A stretch of 18,685 nucleotides of DNA, taken from positions 1 through 18,685 of the forward strand of contig JAEZIX010000090.1 of assembly GCA_023415935.1 (NCBI GenBank). The letters are read 5' to 3'. This document shows, one piece after another, positions 1 through 7,431 of this stretch (the first letter of the stretch is position 1; the number at the start of each line of letters is the position of its first letter). Origin of the DNA: Cyanobacteria bacterium OH_CDB_20 (lineage in GTDB: Bacteria; Cyanobacteriota; Vampirovibrionia; Gastranaerophilales; Gastranaerophilaceae). The position numbers and the translations under genes were made by a program. The notes beneath the pieces were generated by a model. It saw nothing but the letters and a program-made list of their open reading frames with translations, ran no database searches and had not been told where the DNA came from.

Positions 1-243
1 CAAAAAGGTTTTTTAAATATTGATAATAAAGGTTCAGTTGATAAAATAAAAGTAATACTAAACGGAAATGAACTTGAATATGTTTTTCCTCTATTTTCAG
101 AGAAAAAGATGAGAGTGGACGTCAGTCAATATATTCAAAAAGGTCAAAATACAGTCGTGTATTGTGTTCCAAATGTTGACGGAAGAAAGAAGGAAGTAGT
201 GATTTATATAGAGATAAAAGAGGCGGGAAATGGGCGCAGCTAA
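1..243 (+). CDS. C-terminal end of an unidentified beta-rich protein (5' part outside the window)
   Basis: Frame 1 is open from the first base to TAA at 241-243 and gives 80 residues. The fragment alternates hydrophobic and polar residues. It contains VDVSQYIQKGQNTV (about residues 40-53), which resembles the 'D-[ILV]-[ST]-x-Y-[ILV]-x-x-G-x-N-T' edge strand of beta-sandwich or sugar-binding-like domains. No catalytic motif or membrane segment is visible, and I cannot name the family. The reading frame overlaps the murJ start by 14 bases, so the two genes are probably co-transcribed and translationally coupled. The frame is very likely real, because it is long for AT-rich DNA and ends exactly at the next gene. 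The function is unknown. Confidence 0.6.
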   Translation, partial: QKGFLNIDNKGSVDKIKVILNGNELEYVFPLFSEKKMRVDVSQYIQKGQNTVVYCVPNVDGRKKEVVIYIEIKEAGNGRS

Positions 244-1804
244 ATCGCAAAGTTTACTAAAAGCTGCCTGGTTAATTGCTTTTGTTACTATAATTTCAAA
301 GTTTATGGGATTTTTTAGAGATGTTGTTACTGCAAATTATTACGGCGCAGGGCTAACATCAGACGCTTACTTTTATGCATATCAGATTCCTGCGCTTGCA
401 ATAATACTATTAGGCGGTGTCGGCGGACCTTTCCACAGTGCAACGGTTGCAGTTTTTGCAAAGCTGATTCCGAATACAAATGAGCATGAAGTTTCAGAAA
501 AGGTAAACAAACTTTATAACACGTTCTTAACGACTTCATTTGTTATATTTGCAGTGCTTACGGTTCTTGTGTTTGTATTTTCAAATCAAATAATGAATTT
601 TATCATATCTGGAGGTGCTCCTGAGCTTGTCCATTTATCAGCTATACACTTAAGAATAATGTCGCCTGTTATAATAATAGGCGGGGTTATTGGGATATAT
701 TATGGGCTTTTAATTACTTACAAGGAGTTTTTGCTTCCTAATTTGTCCCCGATTGTAATGAGTATAGTCATAATCATTGCGATTGCTTTTGCGAAGAATG
801 ATACATTAGGTATTGTGCTTGCATCTGCAACAACAGTTGGTGCTTTTTGTCAGTTTTTAGTACAGTTCCCAAAGATAAAACAATTAGGATTTAAACTTAA
901 ACCTAATTTTGATATTAAAGACAATAGAGATTTTCAAAATATAATGGAACTTTTGTTCCCTGCGATTTTAAGCTCGACCGTCGGTCAGATTTACGTTTAC
1001 GTTGATATGTTTTTTGCTTCGCAGTTAACTTCTGGTGCCTGGTCTGCAATAGGTTATGCAAACAGAATATTCCAATTCCCGGTAGGTATACTTGTTACCG
1101 CATTTTTAGTTCCGCTATTTCCAATATTTTCAAAGCTTGTCGGTGAAGAAAAGTATGAAGATATCAGATATTACTTTAACAAAGGCGTAGGCTTATTGAA
1201 TTTTGTTTCATTCCCAATACTGATTGCGATAATATTGCTTTCTGTAGATGGCGTAAAACTGGTATTCCAAAGGGGTGCTTTCGGAGAAGATGCAACTATA
1301 ATGGTGGCGGAGGCTCTTATATTCCTTTCAATTGCAATAATACCTTATGTGTTTAGAGATTCAGTAACTAGGATTTTCTATTCTTTCAACGACTCAAAGA
1401 CGCCGTTTTTAGTTGCTTTATCTTCAATATTATTGAAGTTTTTACTGAATTTCTTCTTGGTAAAACCACTGGGAATAGGTGGTATCACGCTTTCAACTTC
1501 GCTTGTGACATTGTTTAATGGAACAATGCTTGGCATATTGATTTCAAGAAAAATGAATATGGGCTATAGTCTTTATTTCAAAAACTTACTTAAAATGATA
1601 CTTGCTTCAATTTTGTCTTTCGGCGTTTGTTACTTTATATATGTTGTTTGGGCGCTTCACGACCCTTCTTGGATTGTTCTTGCAGTCAAAACGGGCGTTA
1701 TGCTTATATTGTGCTTTGTTACTTATTTGCTTTTCGCTGCTTTGTTGAAGTTAGAGTATGTAAAAGAAATTTTGGTCAGGGTTTATGCATATATTAGAAG
1801 ATAA
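230..1804 (+). CDS. murJ: Lipid II flippase MurJ (MviN family)
   Basis: This is a 524-residue integral membrane protein with about 14 hydrophobic helices, the size and topology of the MurJ/MviN branch of the MOP superfamily. Family marks are SKFMGFFRD at 23-31 (like the SRxxGLxRD of TM1, with Arg30 in the cavity position), YANRIFQFPVGI at 276-287, FQRGAF at 346-351, and RIFYSFNDSKTP at 381-392 (like AR.FYALqDTrTP). The family flips the peptidoglycan precursor lipid II across the inner membrane. The ATG at 230 lies inside the end of the preceding gene, with GAGGCGGG just upstream as ribosome binding site. The 3' end overlaps the Sua5-like gene by 20 bases. Nothing is truncated. Other MOP exporters such as Wzx are possible but fit the motifs less well. 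Confidence 0.9.
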   Translation: MGAAKSQSLLKAAWLIAFVTIISKFMGFFRDVVTANYYGAGLTSDAYFYAYQIPALAIILLGGVGGPFHSATVAVFAKLIPNTNEHEVSEKVNKLYNTFLTTSFVIFAVLTVLVFVFSNQIMNFIISGGAPELVHLSAIHLRIMSPVIIIGGVIGIYYGLLITYKEFLLPNLSPIVMSIVIIIAIAFAKNDTLGIVLASATTVGAFCQFLVQFPKIKQLGFKLKPNFDIKDNRDFQNIMELLFPAILSSTVGQIYVYVDMFFASQLTSGAWSAIGYANRIFQFPVGILVTAFLVPLFPIFSKLVGEEKYEDIRYYFNKGVGLLNFVSFPILIAIILLSVDGVKLVFQRGAFGEDATIMVAEALIFLSIAIIPYVFRDSVTRIFYSFNDSKTPFLVALSSILLKFLLNFFLVKPLGIGGITLSTSLVTLFNGTMLGILISRKMNMGYSLYFKNLLKMILASILSFGVCYFIYVVWALHDPSWIVLAVKTGVMLILCFVTYLLFAALLKLEYVKEILVRVYAYIRR

Positions 1805-2375
1805 AGAGTTTATAAAAGAGCTTAATGATAACCTTAAAAAAGGTGCTGTTATTGCATTTGTGACAGACACTGTTTGGGGGGTTGGCGCGCTTCCTGATTC
1901 TGAAGAAGGCGTTAAAAATATTTATGAATTAAAAGGAAGAGATACCTCAAAACCTTTGATATTGATGTCAGATAGAGTGGAAAATCTAAAACCTTATGTG
2001 GCTTCTATTCCTGATAACGCTCAAGAACTTATTGATAAGCATTTTCCTGGCGCTTTAACTTTGATTTTTGAAAAATCAGAAAAAACTCCTGTTTATATGA
2101 CCTCAGGCAAAAATTCAGTAGGCATAAGAGTTCCTGATAATGAGTTTTTTAAGAAACTTTGTTCTGTGATTGACGGGCATGTACTTGCTACAACAAGTGC
2201 TAATCTTTCGAATCAGCCTTCAGCAAAGAGTTACGAAGAAGCAAAAGATTTCATCGGGGAACATGTTTTTTATGTATTTGACGATTACGGCTATAAGGCC
2301 AAAGGGCTTGAATCTACAGTTGCACTTGCAATCGGTGAGATAAAAGTTTTGCGTCAAGGGGCAGTCCAATTGTAG
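1785..2375 (+). CDS. Sua5/YciO/YrdC-family protein, probable threonylcarbamoyl-AMP synthase (TsaC-like)
   Basis: This 196-residue protein consists of a single YrdC domain. TDTVWG at 27-32 opens the nucleotide pocket. The basic KGR at 50-52 with Lys57-Pro58, FPGALTLI at 88-95, SVGIRVPD at 111-118, TTSANLS at 136-142 and ESTV at 176-179 are the familiar Sua5/TsaC signatures. The family makes threonylcarbamoyl-AMP from threonine, bicarbonate and ATP, the first step of the t6A37 modification of ANN-decoding tRNAs. It lacks the C-terminal Sua5 extension, so it is closer to the short TsaC/YrdC form. A YciO-type paralogue cannot be excluded. The start at 1785 overlaps murJ by 20 bases, and GGTCAGG at 1774-1780 can serve as ribosome binding site. 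Co-transcription with murJ is likely. Confidence 0.85.
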   Translation: MHILEDKEFIKELNDNLKKGAVIAFVTDTVWGVGALPDSEEGVKNIYELKGRDTSKPLILMSDRVENLKPYVASIPDNAQELIDKHFPGALTLIFEKSEKTPVYMTSGKNSVGIRVPDNEFFKKLCSVIDGHVLATTSANLSNQPSAKSYEEAKDFIGEHVFYVFDDYGYKAKGLESTVALAIGEIKVLRQGAVQL

Positions 2376-2381
2376 CAAAGT

Positions 2382-2410
2382 TTGCTATATATATTGATAT
2401 TAGGTAAAAT
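2382..2410 (+). promoter_or_regulatory. Sigma-70-type promoter directly abutting the cyclase start codon
   Basis: TTGCTA at 2382-2387 and TAAAAT at 2405-2410 are separated by exactly 17 bases. Only 6 bases lie between the -10 box and the ATG at 2417, so transcription would start at or next to the A of the start codon. No convincing Shine-Dalgarno sequence precedes this ATG. The reading is that the cyclase (and recG behind it) can be transcribed from here as a leaderless mRNA, apart from any read-through from murJ. This rests on sequence match alone. Confidence 0.5.
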
Positions 2411-2416
2411 ATAAAA

Positions 2417-3301
2417 ATGAATAAGAATATAAATTACAATTTAATATTTCTGTTTTTTATTGTCGTCGTTGCACTTGCTGTATTAATTACATACCTTGAA
2501 AGTATAGGCATTAACTTTGTGCAGTATGTAATAAAGTTCTTTCTTCATATATCGCTTTTTCTTGCGATAATCGTAATTTCAGTTATGGGAACAATAATTG
2601 TTAAATATTCAAAAAGAGTAACTGATGAAGGTGAAAATGAAGAAAAACTTAGAACAATAATTGGAAAATACATTTCAAAAGACGTTTTGAAAAATGTTGT
2701 TGAGAAGATGGAAAATGTTACTCTTGGGGGAAAGAGAGCAGAGGTTACCATACTTTTTACTGATATTCGTGATTTTACAAGAATTTCAGAAGATATGAAA
2801 GCTGAAGAGCTCAGTCAGATACTAAATGAGCATTTCAGCTTGATTGAGCCTATTATTAGAAAATATGATGGTGTTGTTAATAAATTTTTAGGCGATTCTA
2901 TAATGGCTATATTTGGTGAACCTGTTGCAAATCCTAATCATGCGCTTAACGCTGTTAAATGCTCTCAAGAAATTTTAAGAAAGATTAAAGAGCTTCAAGC
3001 ACTAAAAATGGAAGACGGCGAACCTAAAATCGACATAGGAATAGGTATAAATACGGGACTGGTTTTTGTTGGAAACGTTGGTACAGAAGAACGTTTTGAA
3101 TATACGGTAATCGGTGATGCGGTTAACATTGCAAGCAGAATTGAGTCCTTTAACAGAATTTATAAAACAAAATGTCTTATCAGCGAAAATACATATAATG
3201 CAATAAGTGAATCGGTTGACGTTATAAAAATAAGTGATGTTGCAATCCGCGGTAAGGCTAAAAATATTGATATTTACGAAGTTCTAAGAATCATAGACTA
3301 A
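2417..3301 (+). CDS. Membrane-anchored class III adenylate cyclase
   Basis: This is a 294-residue protein. Two hydrophobic helices (about 8-26 and 36-63) are followed by a short charged linker and a class III cyclase domain (about 105-294). Metal-binding Asp116 (FTDIRDF) and Asp160 (FLGD) are present. Lys156 (NKFLGD) and Thr230 (EYTVIGD) sit at the purine-selecting positions in the Lys/Thr pairing common in bacterial adenylate cyclases, and Asn237 and Arg241 (VNIASR) supply the transition-state contacts. The enzyme should therefore be active and make cAMP from ATP at the membrane. There is no CHASE, HAMP, GAF or other known sensor: the two helices with a loop of about 9 residues are the only candidates for input. 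The stop codon overlaps the recG start (TAATG), so the two are translationally coupled. The next in-frame Met would remove the membrane region, which supports this start. Confidence 0.9.
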   Translation: MNKNINYNLIFLFFIVVVALAVLITYLESIGINFVQYVIKFFLHISLFLAIIVISVMGTIIVKYSKRVTDEGENEEKLRTIIGKYISKDVLKNVVEKMENVTLGGKRAEVTILFTDIRDFTRISEDMKAEELSQILNEHFSLIEPIIRKYDGVVNKFLGDSIMAIFGEPVANPNHALNAVKCSQEILRKIKELQALKMEDGEPKIDIGIGINTGLVFVGNVGTEERFEYTVIGDAVNIASRIESFNRIYKTKCLISENTYNAISESVDVIKISDVAIRGKAKNIDIYEVLRIID

Positions 3302-5700
3302 TGCAGCGTTATATTGACGATATAAATCTTGAGCAGATAAAAATGGCAATTGATGTCGAAGAAAGGCATCAATATATTGATATAAGAGGGAAAGAGTCTA
3401 CTTTTTCAAAATTTATGAAAAAGCAGGTTTCTATGTTATATAAACTTTCCAAGAAAAATCCCAAATGGCTCCCTATGATTGAAGGATTTGATTTTTATTC
3501 TCAAGAAAGCCTACCTCAGAGAAGAAGAACGATAAGAAGATTTATTTCGCTTTTAAAATCAGAACTTGCGCCACAATCAGAAGAGCAAAAAACAGAAAAC
3601 CTCGAAAAGAAAAATCCTTACGAGCAGGATGTCACTTATACAAAAGGAGTTGGCCCAAAGGTTGCGTATTTACTCAATAAACTGGGTATTTATACGGTTT
3701 TTGATCTTATAAACTATTTTCCCCGCAAGCATATCGACTATTCTTCAAGGTGCTTTATAAAAGATTTGCAAAACGGAGCTGATGTTACGGTATTTGGAGT
3801 TATCTCTACTGTAAAGTCTTTTACGACAAGAAATAACCTTACTATAATAAACGTTAAAATTACAGATGAAACAGGCGCAATTGAGCTTACTTTCTTTTAC
3901 CAGAAAGCTAACAGGTTTATGATTGAGCATTATAAGTCACAGTTCCCGAAAGGCTCTAACATAATTATTTCAGGTAAGGTTAAAAAAGACGGATATACAG
4001 GTAAATTTACAATAGATAAACCTCAGTTTCAGCTTATAAACACTGATTTTTATGATGGTGAAAGTAACGTTAATCTCGGAAGGATTGTTCCGGTATACCC
4101 TCTTGTTGACGGGCTTAGCCCTAAAACACTAAGAAGAGCGATATACAACGCACTTTTAGATTTCAAAGATACTTTGGTAAATCTGATTCCTGATTATTTG
4201 ATGGAAAAATATTCTTTAATGGATAGAAAAGAGGCTATTTCTCAAATCCATTTCCCTGATAGTATGGAAAGTCTTGATAAAGCAAGATTTACGCTTGTTT
4301 TTGAAGAGCTTTTCCTTCTCCAGCTTAAACTTGCGCTTTTAAGAGAAAATACTTTTAAAGACATTAAGACTCTTCCTTTAAGCATAAAAGAAGACGGACT
4401 TGTTGAAAGATTTATGAAAGGGCTGCCTTTTGAGCTTACAGGGGCGCAAAAAAGAGCAGTAAACGAAATAGTAAACGATATAAATTCTGAAAAACCAATG
4501 CAGAGACTTTTACAAGGTGATGTTGGTAGTGGGAAGACTGTTGTTGCTTGCATGATGCTTCTTGCTGCAATTGAAAACGGCTTTCAGGCTGCTATTATGG
4601 CGCCGACTGAAATCCTTGCGCAACAACATTTTAACAATTTTATTTCGTGGCTAACTCCTATGGGAGTAAGTGTTGCTTTATTTACTTCATCAAATCCCAA
4701 AAAACTCAGGAACCAGCTAGAACGTGATTTGAGAAACGGACAGATAAATATAGCTGTTGGAACTCACGCACTTATTCAGGAAAATATAGAGTTTGCAAAT
4801 CTTGGCGCAGTTGTGATTGATGAGCAGCACAGATTTGGCGTAAAACAAAGAAATGCCCTAAGAACAAAGGGCGAAGCACCTCAGGTTCTTACAATGACAG
4901 CTACTCCTATCCCTAGAACGCTTGCTTTGACTGTCCATGGGGATTTGGATTTAACGATAATTGATGAGCTTCCAAAAGGGAGAAAACCTATAAAAACAGC
5001 TCTTGTTAAGTCTAATATGCGCGCTCAGGCTCACAATCTTATTAGAACAGAAGTCGAAAAGGGCCATCAGGCATATATTGTTTTTCCATTGATTGATGAA
5101 TCTGAAACTTTATCAGCAAAAGCTGCTACAAAAGAAGCGGAAGAGCTTCAAAAAGGTGAATTCAAAGACCTTAAAATTGGGCTTTTGCACGGAAAAATGA
5201 AGCCCGAAGATAAAGATAAAGTAATGGCTGAGTTTAAAGACAAGAAGTATGACATACTTGTAAGCACTACTGTTGTTGAAGTTGGGGTTGACGTACCTAA
5301 CGCAACAGTTATGATGATTGAGAATGCTGAAAGATTCGGGCTTTCTCAGCTTCACCAGCTTAGAGGCCGTGTCGGCAGGTCTTCTATTCAGTCGTATTGT
5401 ATTTTGGTTTCTTCATCCCAGCAGGCTGAAGATAGACTAGAAATTATGGTCAAAACAAATGATGGTTTTGTCATTGCGGAAAAAGATTTAGAACTTAGAG
5501 GTCCTGGAGAATTCTTGGGGGTAAGACAAAGCGGGCTTCCCGAACTTCATCTGACTGATTTGACAAGGGATTTGGAGATTTTAGAAATCGCAAGAAAATC
5601 AGCTTTTGAATTTGCTCAAGACAAAAACATCGAAGATTATAACGCCTTAAAAAGCTATCTTGACAATACTCTTGCTACAGCTTCAGATCTTTCGTCTTAA
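3301..5700 (+). CDS. recG: ATP-dependent DNA helicase RecG with N-terminal extension
   Basis: This 799-residue superfamily 2 helicase remodels stalled replication forks and branched DNA. In order it has an N-terminal extension of about 110 residues, a KGVGPK-type helix-hairpin-helix (115-120), a wedge/OB domain (about 160-247), Walker A GDVGSGKT (406-413, Lys412), DEQH (507-510), TATPIPRT (533-540), motif VI QLRGRVGR (686-693) and the RecG-specific ELRGPGEFLGVRQSG (731-745). Typical RecG is about 680-700 residues, and the surplus is the N-terminal extension. That extension is helical and basic (for example LPQRRRTIRR, 71-80) and resembles the longer N-terminus I recall for cyanobacterial RecG. 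The start overlaps the cyclase stop by one base. The 3' end overlaps the convergent glycosyltransferase gene by 18 bases, leaving no room for a terminator. Confidence 0.95.
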   Translation: MQRYIDDINLEQIKMAIDVEERHQYIDIRGKESTFSKFMKKQVSMLYKLSKKNPKWLPMIEGFDFYSQESLPQRRRTIRRFISLLKSELAPQSEEQKTENLEKKNPYEQDVTYTKGVGPKVAYLLNKLGIYTVFDLINYFPRKHIDYSSRCFIKDLQNGADVTVFGVISTVKSFTTRNNLTIINVKITDETGAIELTFFYQKANRFMIEHYKSQFPKGSNIIISGKVKKDGYTGKFTIDKPQFQLINTDFYDGESNVNLGRIVPVYPLVDGLSPKTLRRAIYNALLDFKDTLVNLIPDYLMEKYSLMDRKEAISQIHFPDSMESLDKARFTLVFEELFLLQLKLALLRENTFKDIKTLPLSIKEDGLVERFMKGLPFELTGAQKRAVNEIVNDINSEKPMQRLLQGDVGSGKTVVACMMLLAAIENGFQAAIMAPTEILAQQHFNNFISWLTPMGVSVALFTSSNPKKLRNQLERDLRNGQINIAVGTHALIQENIEFANLGAVVIDEQHRFGVKQRNALRTKGEAPQVLTMTATPIPRTLALTVHGDLDLTIIDELPKGRKPIKTALVKSNMRAQAHNLIRTEVEKGHQAYIVFPLIDESETLSAKAATKEAEELQKGEFKDLKIGLLHGKMKPEDKDKVMAEFKDKKYDILVSTTVVEVGVDVPNATVMMIENAERFGLSQLHQLRGRVGRSSIQSYCILVSSSQQAEDRLEIMVKTNDGFVIAEKDLELRGPGEFLGVRQSGLPELHLTDLTRDLEILEIARKSAFEFAQDKNIEDYNALKSYLDNTLATASDLSS

Positions 5701-7371
5701 GATTTTATTCTGTTTTTCAAAAACGTAAATTTCCCAATCACCATATTCTGCTGAATAGTATGGTTCTAAAAATTCTTCTGATAATTTTATTGAATTGTTT
5801 TTTGTATAAGAAAAAACAAGGAAAAATAAAGGCATTTTATCATATTCTTTTTTGTCATTCGTGATTTTTTTGATTTTATCTTCAGTCAAGAATGATACTG
5901 ATTTTAAGAATATAATCCCAAGCCTGTCACCTTTTTTCATAGGTTTTATAAAGTCATAATAAAATGCGTTATCAAACGCTTCCCTGTTATTTTCTGCAAA
6001 ATTTTTGTAAAAAATGTCTTTACCCTCTAAAACAGCAGTTCTAGAATCATAATCTTTTTGGGATAAATAATACTGAAAATTGTACTTGTTTATTGTTCTT
6101 GAATTAAATTTTGCAGGCAGGTATTTTAAAAACTTATCCTTGTCATAATAAGTGAAAACTATTGTATCTGTTGGTCTTAATCCTGATGCTACAACTAAAT
6201 CTGCAACAAGTTTGTTACCCTCATTTCTGTGCATTTTTGGTGCTGCATTTTTGTTCACGAGCAAGAATAAAACCGGAAAAATAAAGAGAACAACAACAAA
6301 TGCTTTTTTTACAAAGTCAGTTTTTATTCTGCTTAAGCCAAAGCATAAAAGAAGAATTAAAGTAGGATAAATTTCAATGCTGTATTTTGTTACAAGGACA
6401 AGTTTGTTAAAATAAGAAAATCCGACAAGTGTCAAAAAGTATGCAAGACAGGGAAAAAACAAATATTTTAACTCAGCTTCTTTTTGCCTGAAAGAATTTA
6501 AAATTGCAAATATTGCAAATAATGTTGGGATAATTCCAAAGAGAATAAACCCAAGACTTAAATTTCCATTGGGAAATATACTGTCTATGAAATTTGATGG
6601 TGTGTTTATTATATTTAGCTGAATTGGGGAAAAATAGTCAGTTAAATTGTAAAGGATTTTTGAAGGCGTAAAATACGACCAAAATTGGGATGCGTAGCTG
6701 TTTTTTACGATTTTTAAAATAAATGGAATTGTTGGGGCAAATAATAGTAAAAATAGTCCTATTGTTGTAAGTAAAGGTTTTATTTGTTCCTGTTTTTTTC
6801 TAAAAAAGAAAAGCAATGTAAAAATCGAATTAAAAGCTACAAAAATAATGCCTAATGTGTGCGTAAATATAATTGCTAAACTTGTTATTCCCCATAAAGT
6901 TAAGTTTAAGATGTTTTGTTTGTGGAATATTTTAATTGTGAAATAAAGCAAAAGCGCAGAAAAACAAAATATAAGCTGGTACATTCTTACTTCTTGCGAG
7001 AAATATATCAGAATAGAGCTTATTGCAGCGTATGACATACATATTAAGCCGAGTTTTTCATCTTTGAATTCTTTGCCTGCAAAATACATCGCAACGCAGC
7101 TAAACATACCGCAAATCAAAGATAATATCCTCAAACTTAAATCATTATCTGTGAATACATTCATCCAGCCCTTCAAGAGTAAATAATAAATAGGCATATG
7201 ACAATTTTTTGAAAGAGCATCAAAAAAATCAAATATTAGTGGCTTTGATGCGATGAGCCAACCTATATATTCGTCATTCCAGAGGCCTTCAGGCTTATCT
7301 ATGTTCCAAATCCTGAATATAAATGCTACTATGAGTATAAGTATTATGTAAATGACATTTTTGCCGCGCAT
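5683..7371 (-). CDS. GT-C membrane glycosyltransferase (GT39/ArnT-like)
   Basis: This 562-residue protein has about 10-12 hydrophobic segments through residue 385 and a soluble C-terminal region of about 175 residues. WNDE at 31-34 in the first periplasmic loop supplies the acidic pair that acts as catalytic base in GT-C enzymes. HMPIYYLLLK at 58-67 and SQEVRMY at 125-131 match the conserved 'H-P-x-Y-Y' and 'S-x-x-x-R-x-Y' blocks of GT39/GT83-like proteins. Such enzymes move a sugar from a polyprenyl-phosphate donor to lipid A, a protein or another glycan on the periplasmic face. The acceptor cannot be told from sequence. The gene diverges from a GT2 polyprenyl-phosphate sugar synthase, a plausible source of its donor. 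The last codons overlap the end of recG tail to tail by 18 bases, and the TGA stop shows normal TGA use. Confidence 0.8.
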   Translation of the reverse strand: MRGKNVIYIILILIVAFIFRIWNIDKPEGLWNDEYIGWLIASKPLIFDFFDALSKNCHMPIYYLLLKGWMNVFTDNDLSLRILSLICGMFSCVAMYFAGKEFKDEKLGLICMSYAAISSILIYFSQEVRMYQLIFCFSALLLYFTIKIFHKQNILNLTLWGITSLAIIFTHTLGIIFVAFNSIFTLLFFFRKKQEQIKPLLTTIGLFLLLFAPTIPFILKIVKNSYASQFWSYFTPSKILYNLTDYFSPIQLNIINTPSNFIDSIFPNGNLSLGFILFGIIPTLFAIFAILNSFRQKEAELKYLFFPCLAYFLTLVGFSYFNKLVLVTKYSIEIYPTLILLLCFGLSRIKTDFVKKAFVVVLFIFPVLFLLVNKNAAPKMHRNEGNKLVADLVVASGLRPTDTIVFTYYDKDKFLKYLPAKFNSRTINKYNFQYYLSQKDYDSRTAVLEGKDIFYKNFAENNREAFDNAFYYDFIKPMKKGDRLGIIFLKSVSFLTEDKIKKITNDKKEYDKMPLFFLVFSYTKNNSIKLSEEFLEPYYSAEYGDWEIYVFEKQNKILRRKI

Positions 7372-7379
7372 ATAAAAAC

Positions 7380-7407
7380 CTGATATTTTGTATTATAATT
7401 ATATTAT
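7380..7407 (+). promoter_or_regulatory. Candidate promoter of the GT2 gene
   Basis: CTGATA at 7380-7385 and TATTAT at 7402-7407 are spaced by 16 bases, upstream of the GT2 start at 7431. This site overlaps the minus-strand promoter candidate, so the two divergent genes may share one 59-base control region. Both are only partial consensus matches in AT-rich sequence. Confidence 0.3.
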
Positions 7408-7431
7408 ATTTACCTGAAAGAATATAGTCTA
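7403..7431 (-). promoter_or_regulatory. Candidate promoter of the GT-C glycosyltransferase gene
   Basis: On the minus strand, TAGACT (7431-7426, four of six matches to the -35 consensus) is followed after 17 bases by a perfect TATAAT (7408-7403). Transcription would begin near 7396 and give a leader of about 25 bases. An AGG about 7 bases before the ATG could be the ribosome binding site. The region is very AT-rich, so chance matches are easy. Confidence 0.35.

Noticed and set aside
4242..4553. 103-codon minus-strand open frame inside recG
   Set aside because: It lies opposite the conserved helicase region including Walker A and shows low-complexity Ser/Leu/Lys composition typical of an antisense shadow.
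2417..5700. Class III cyclase as part of a Pycsar-type anti-phage system
   Set aside because: Pycsar cyclases sit next to a cyclic-nucleotide-responsive effector. Here the neighbours are murJ, a Sua5-like gene and recG, and the residues fit an ordinary adenylate cyclase.
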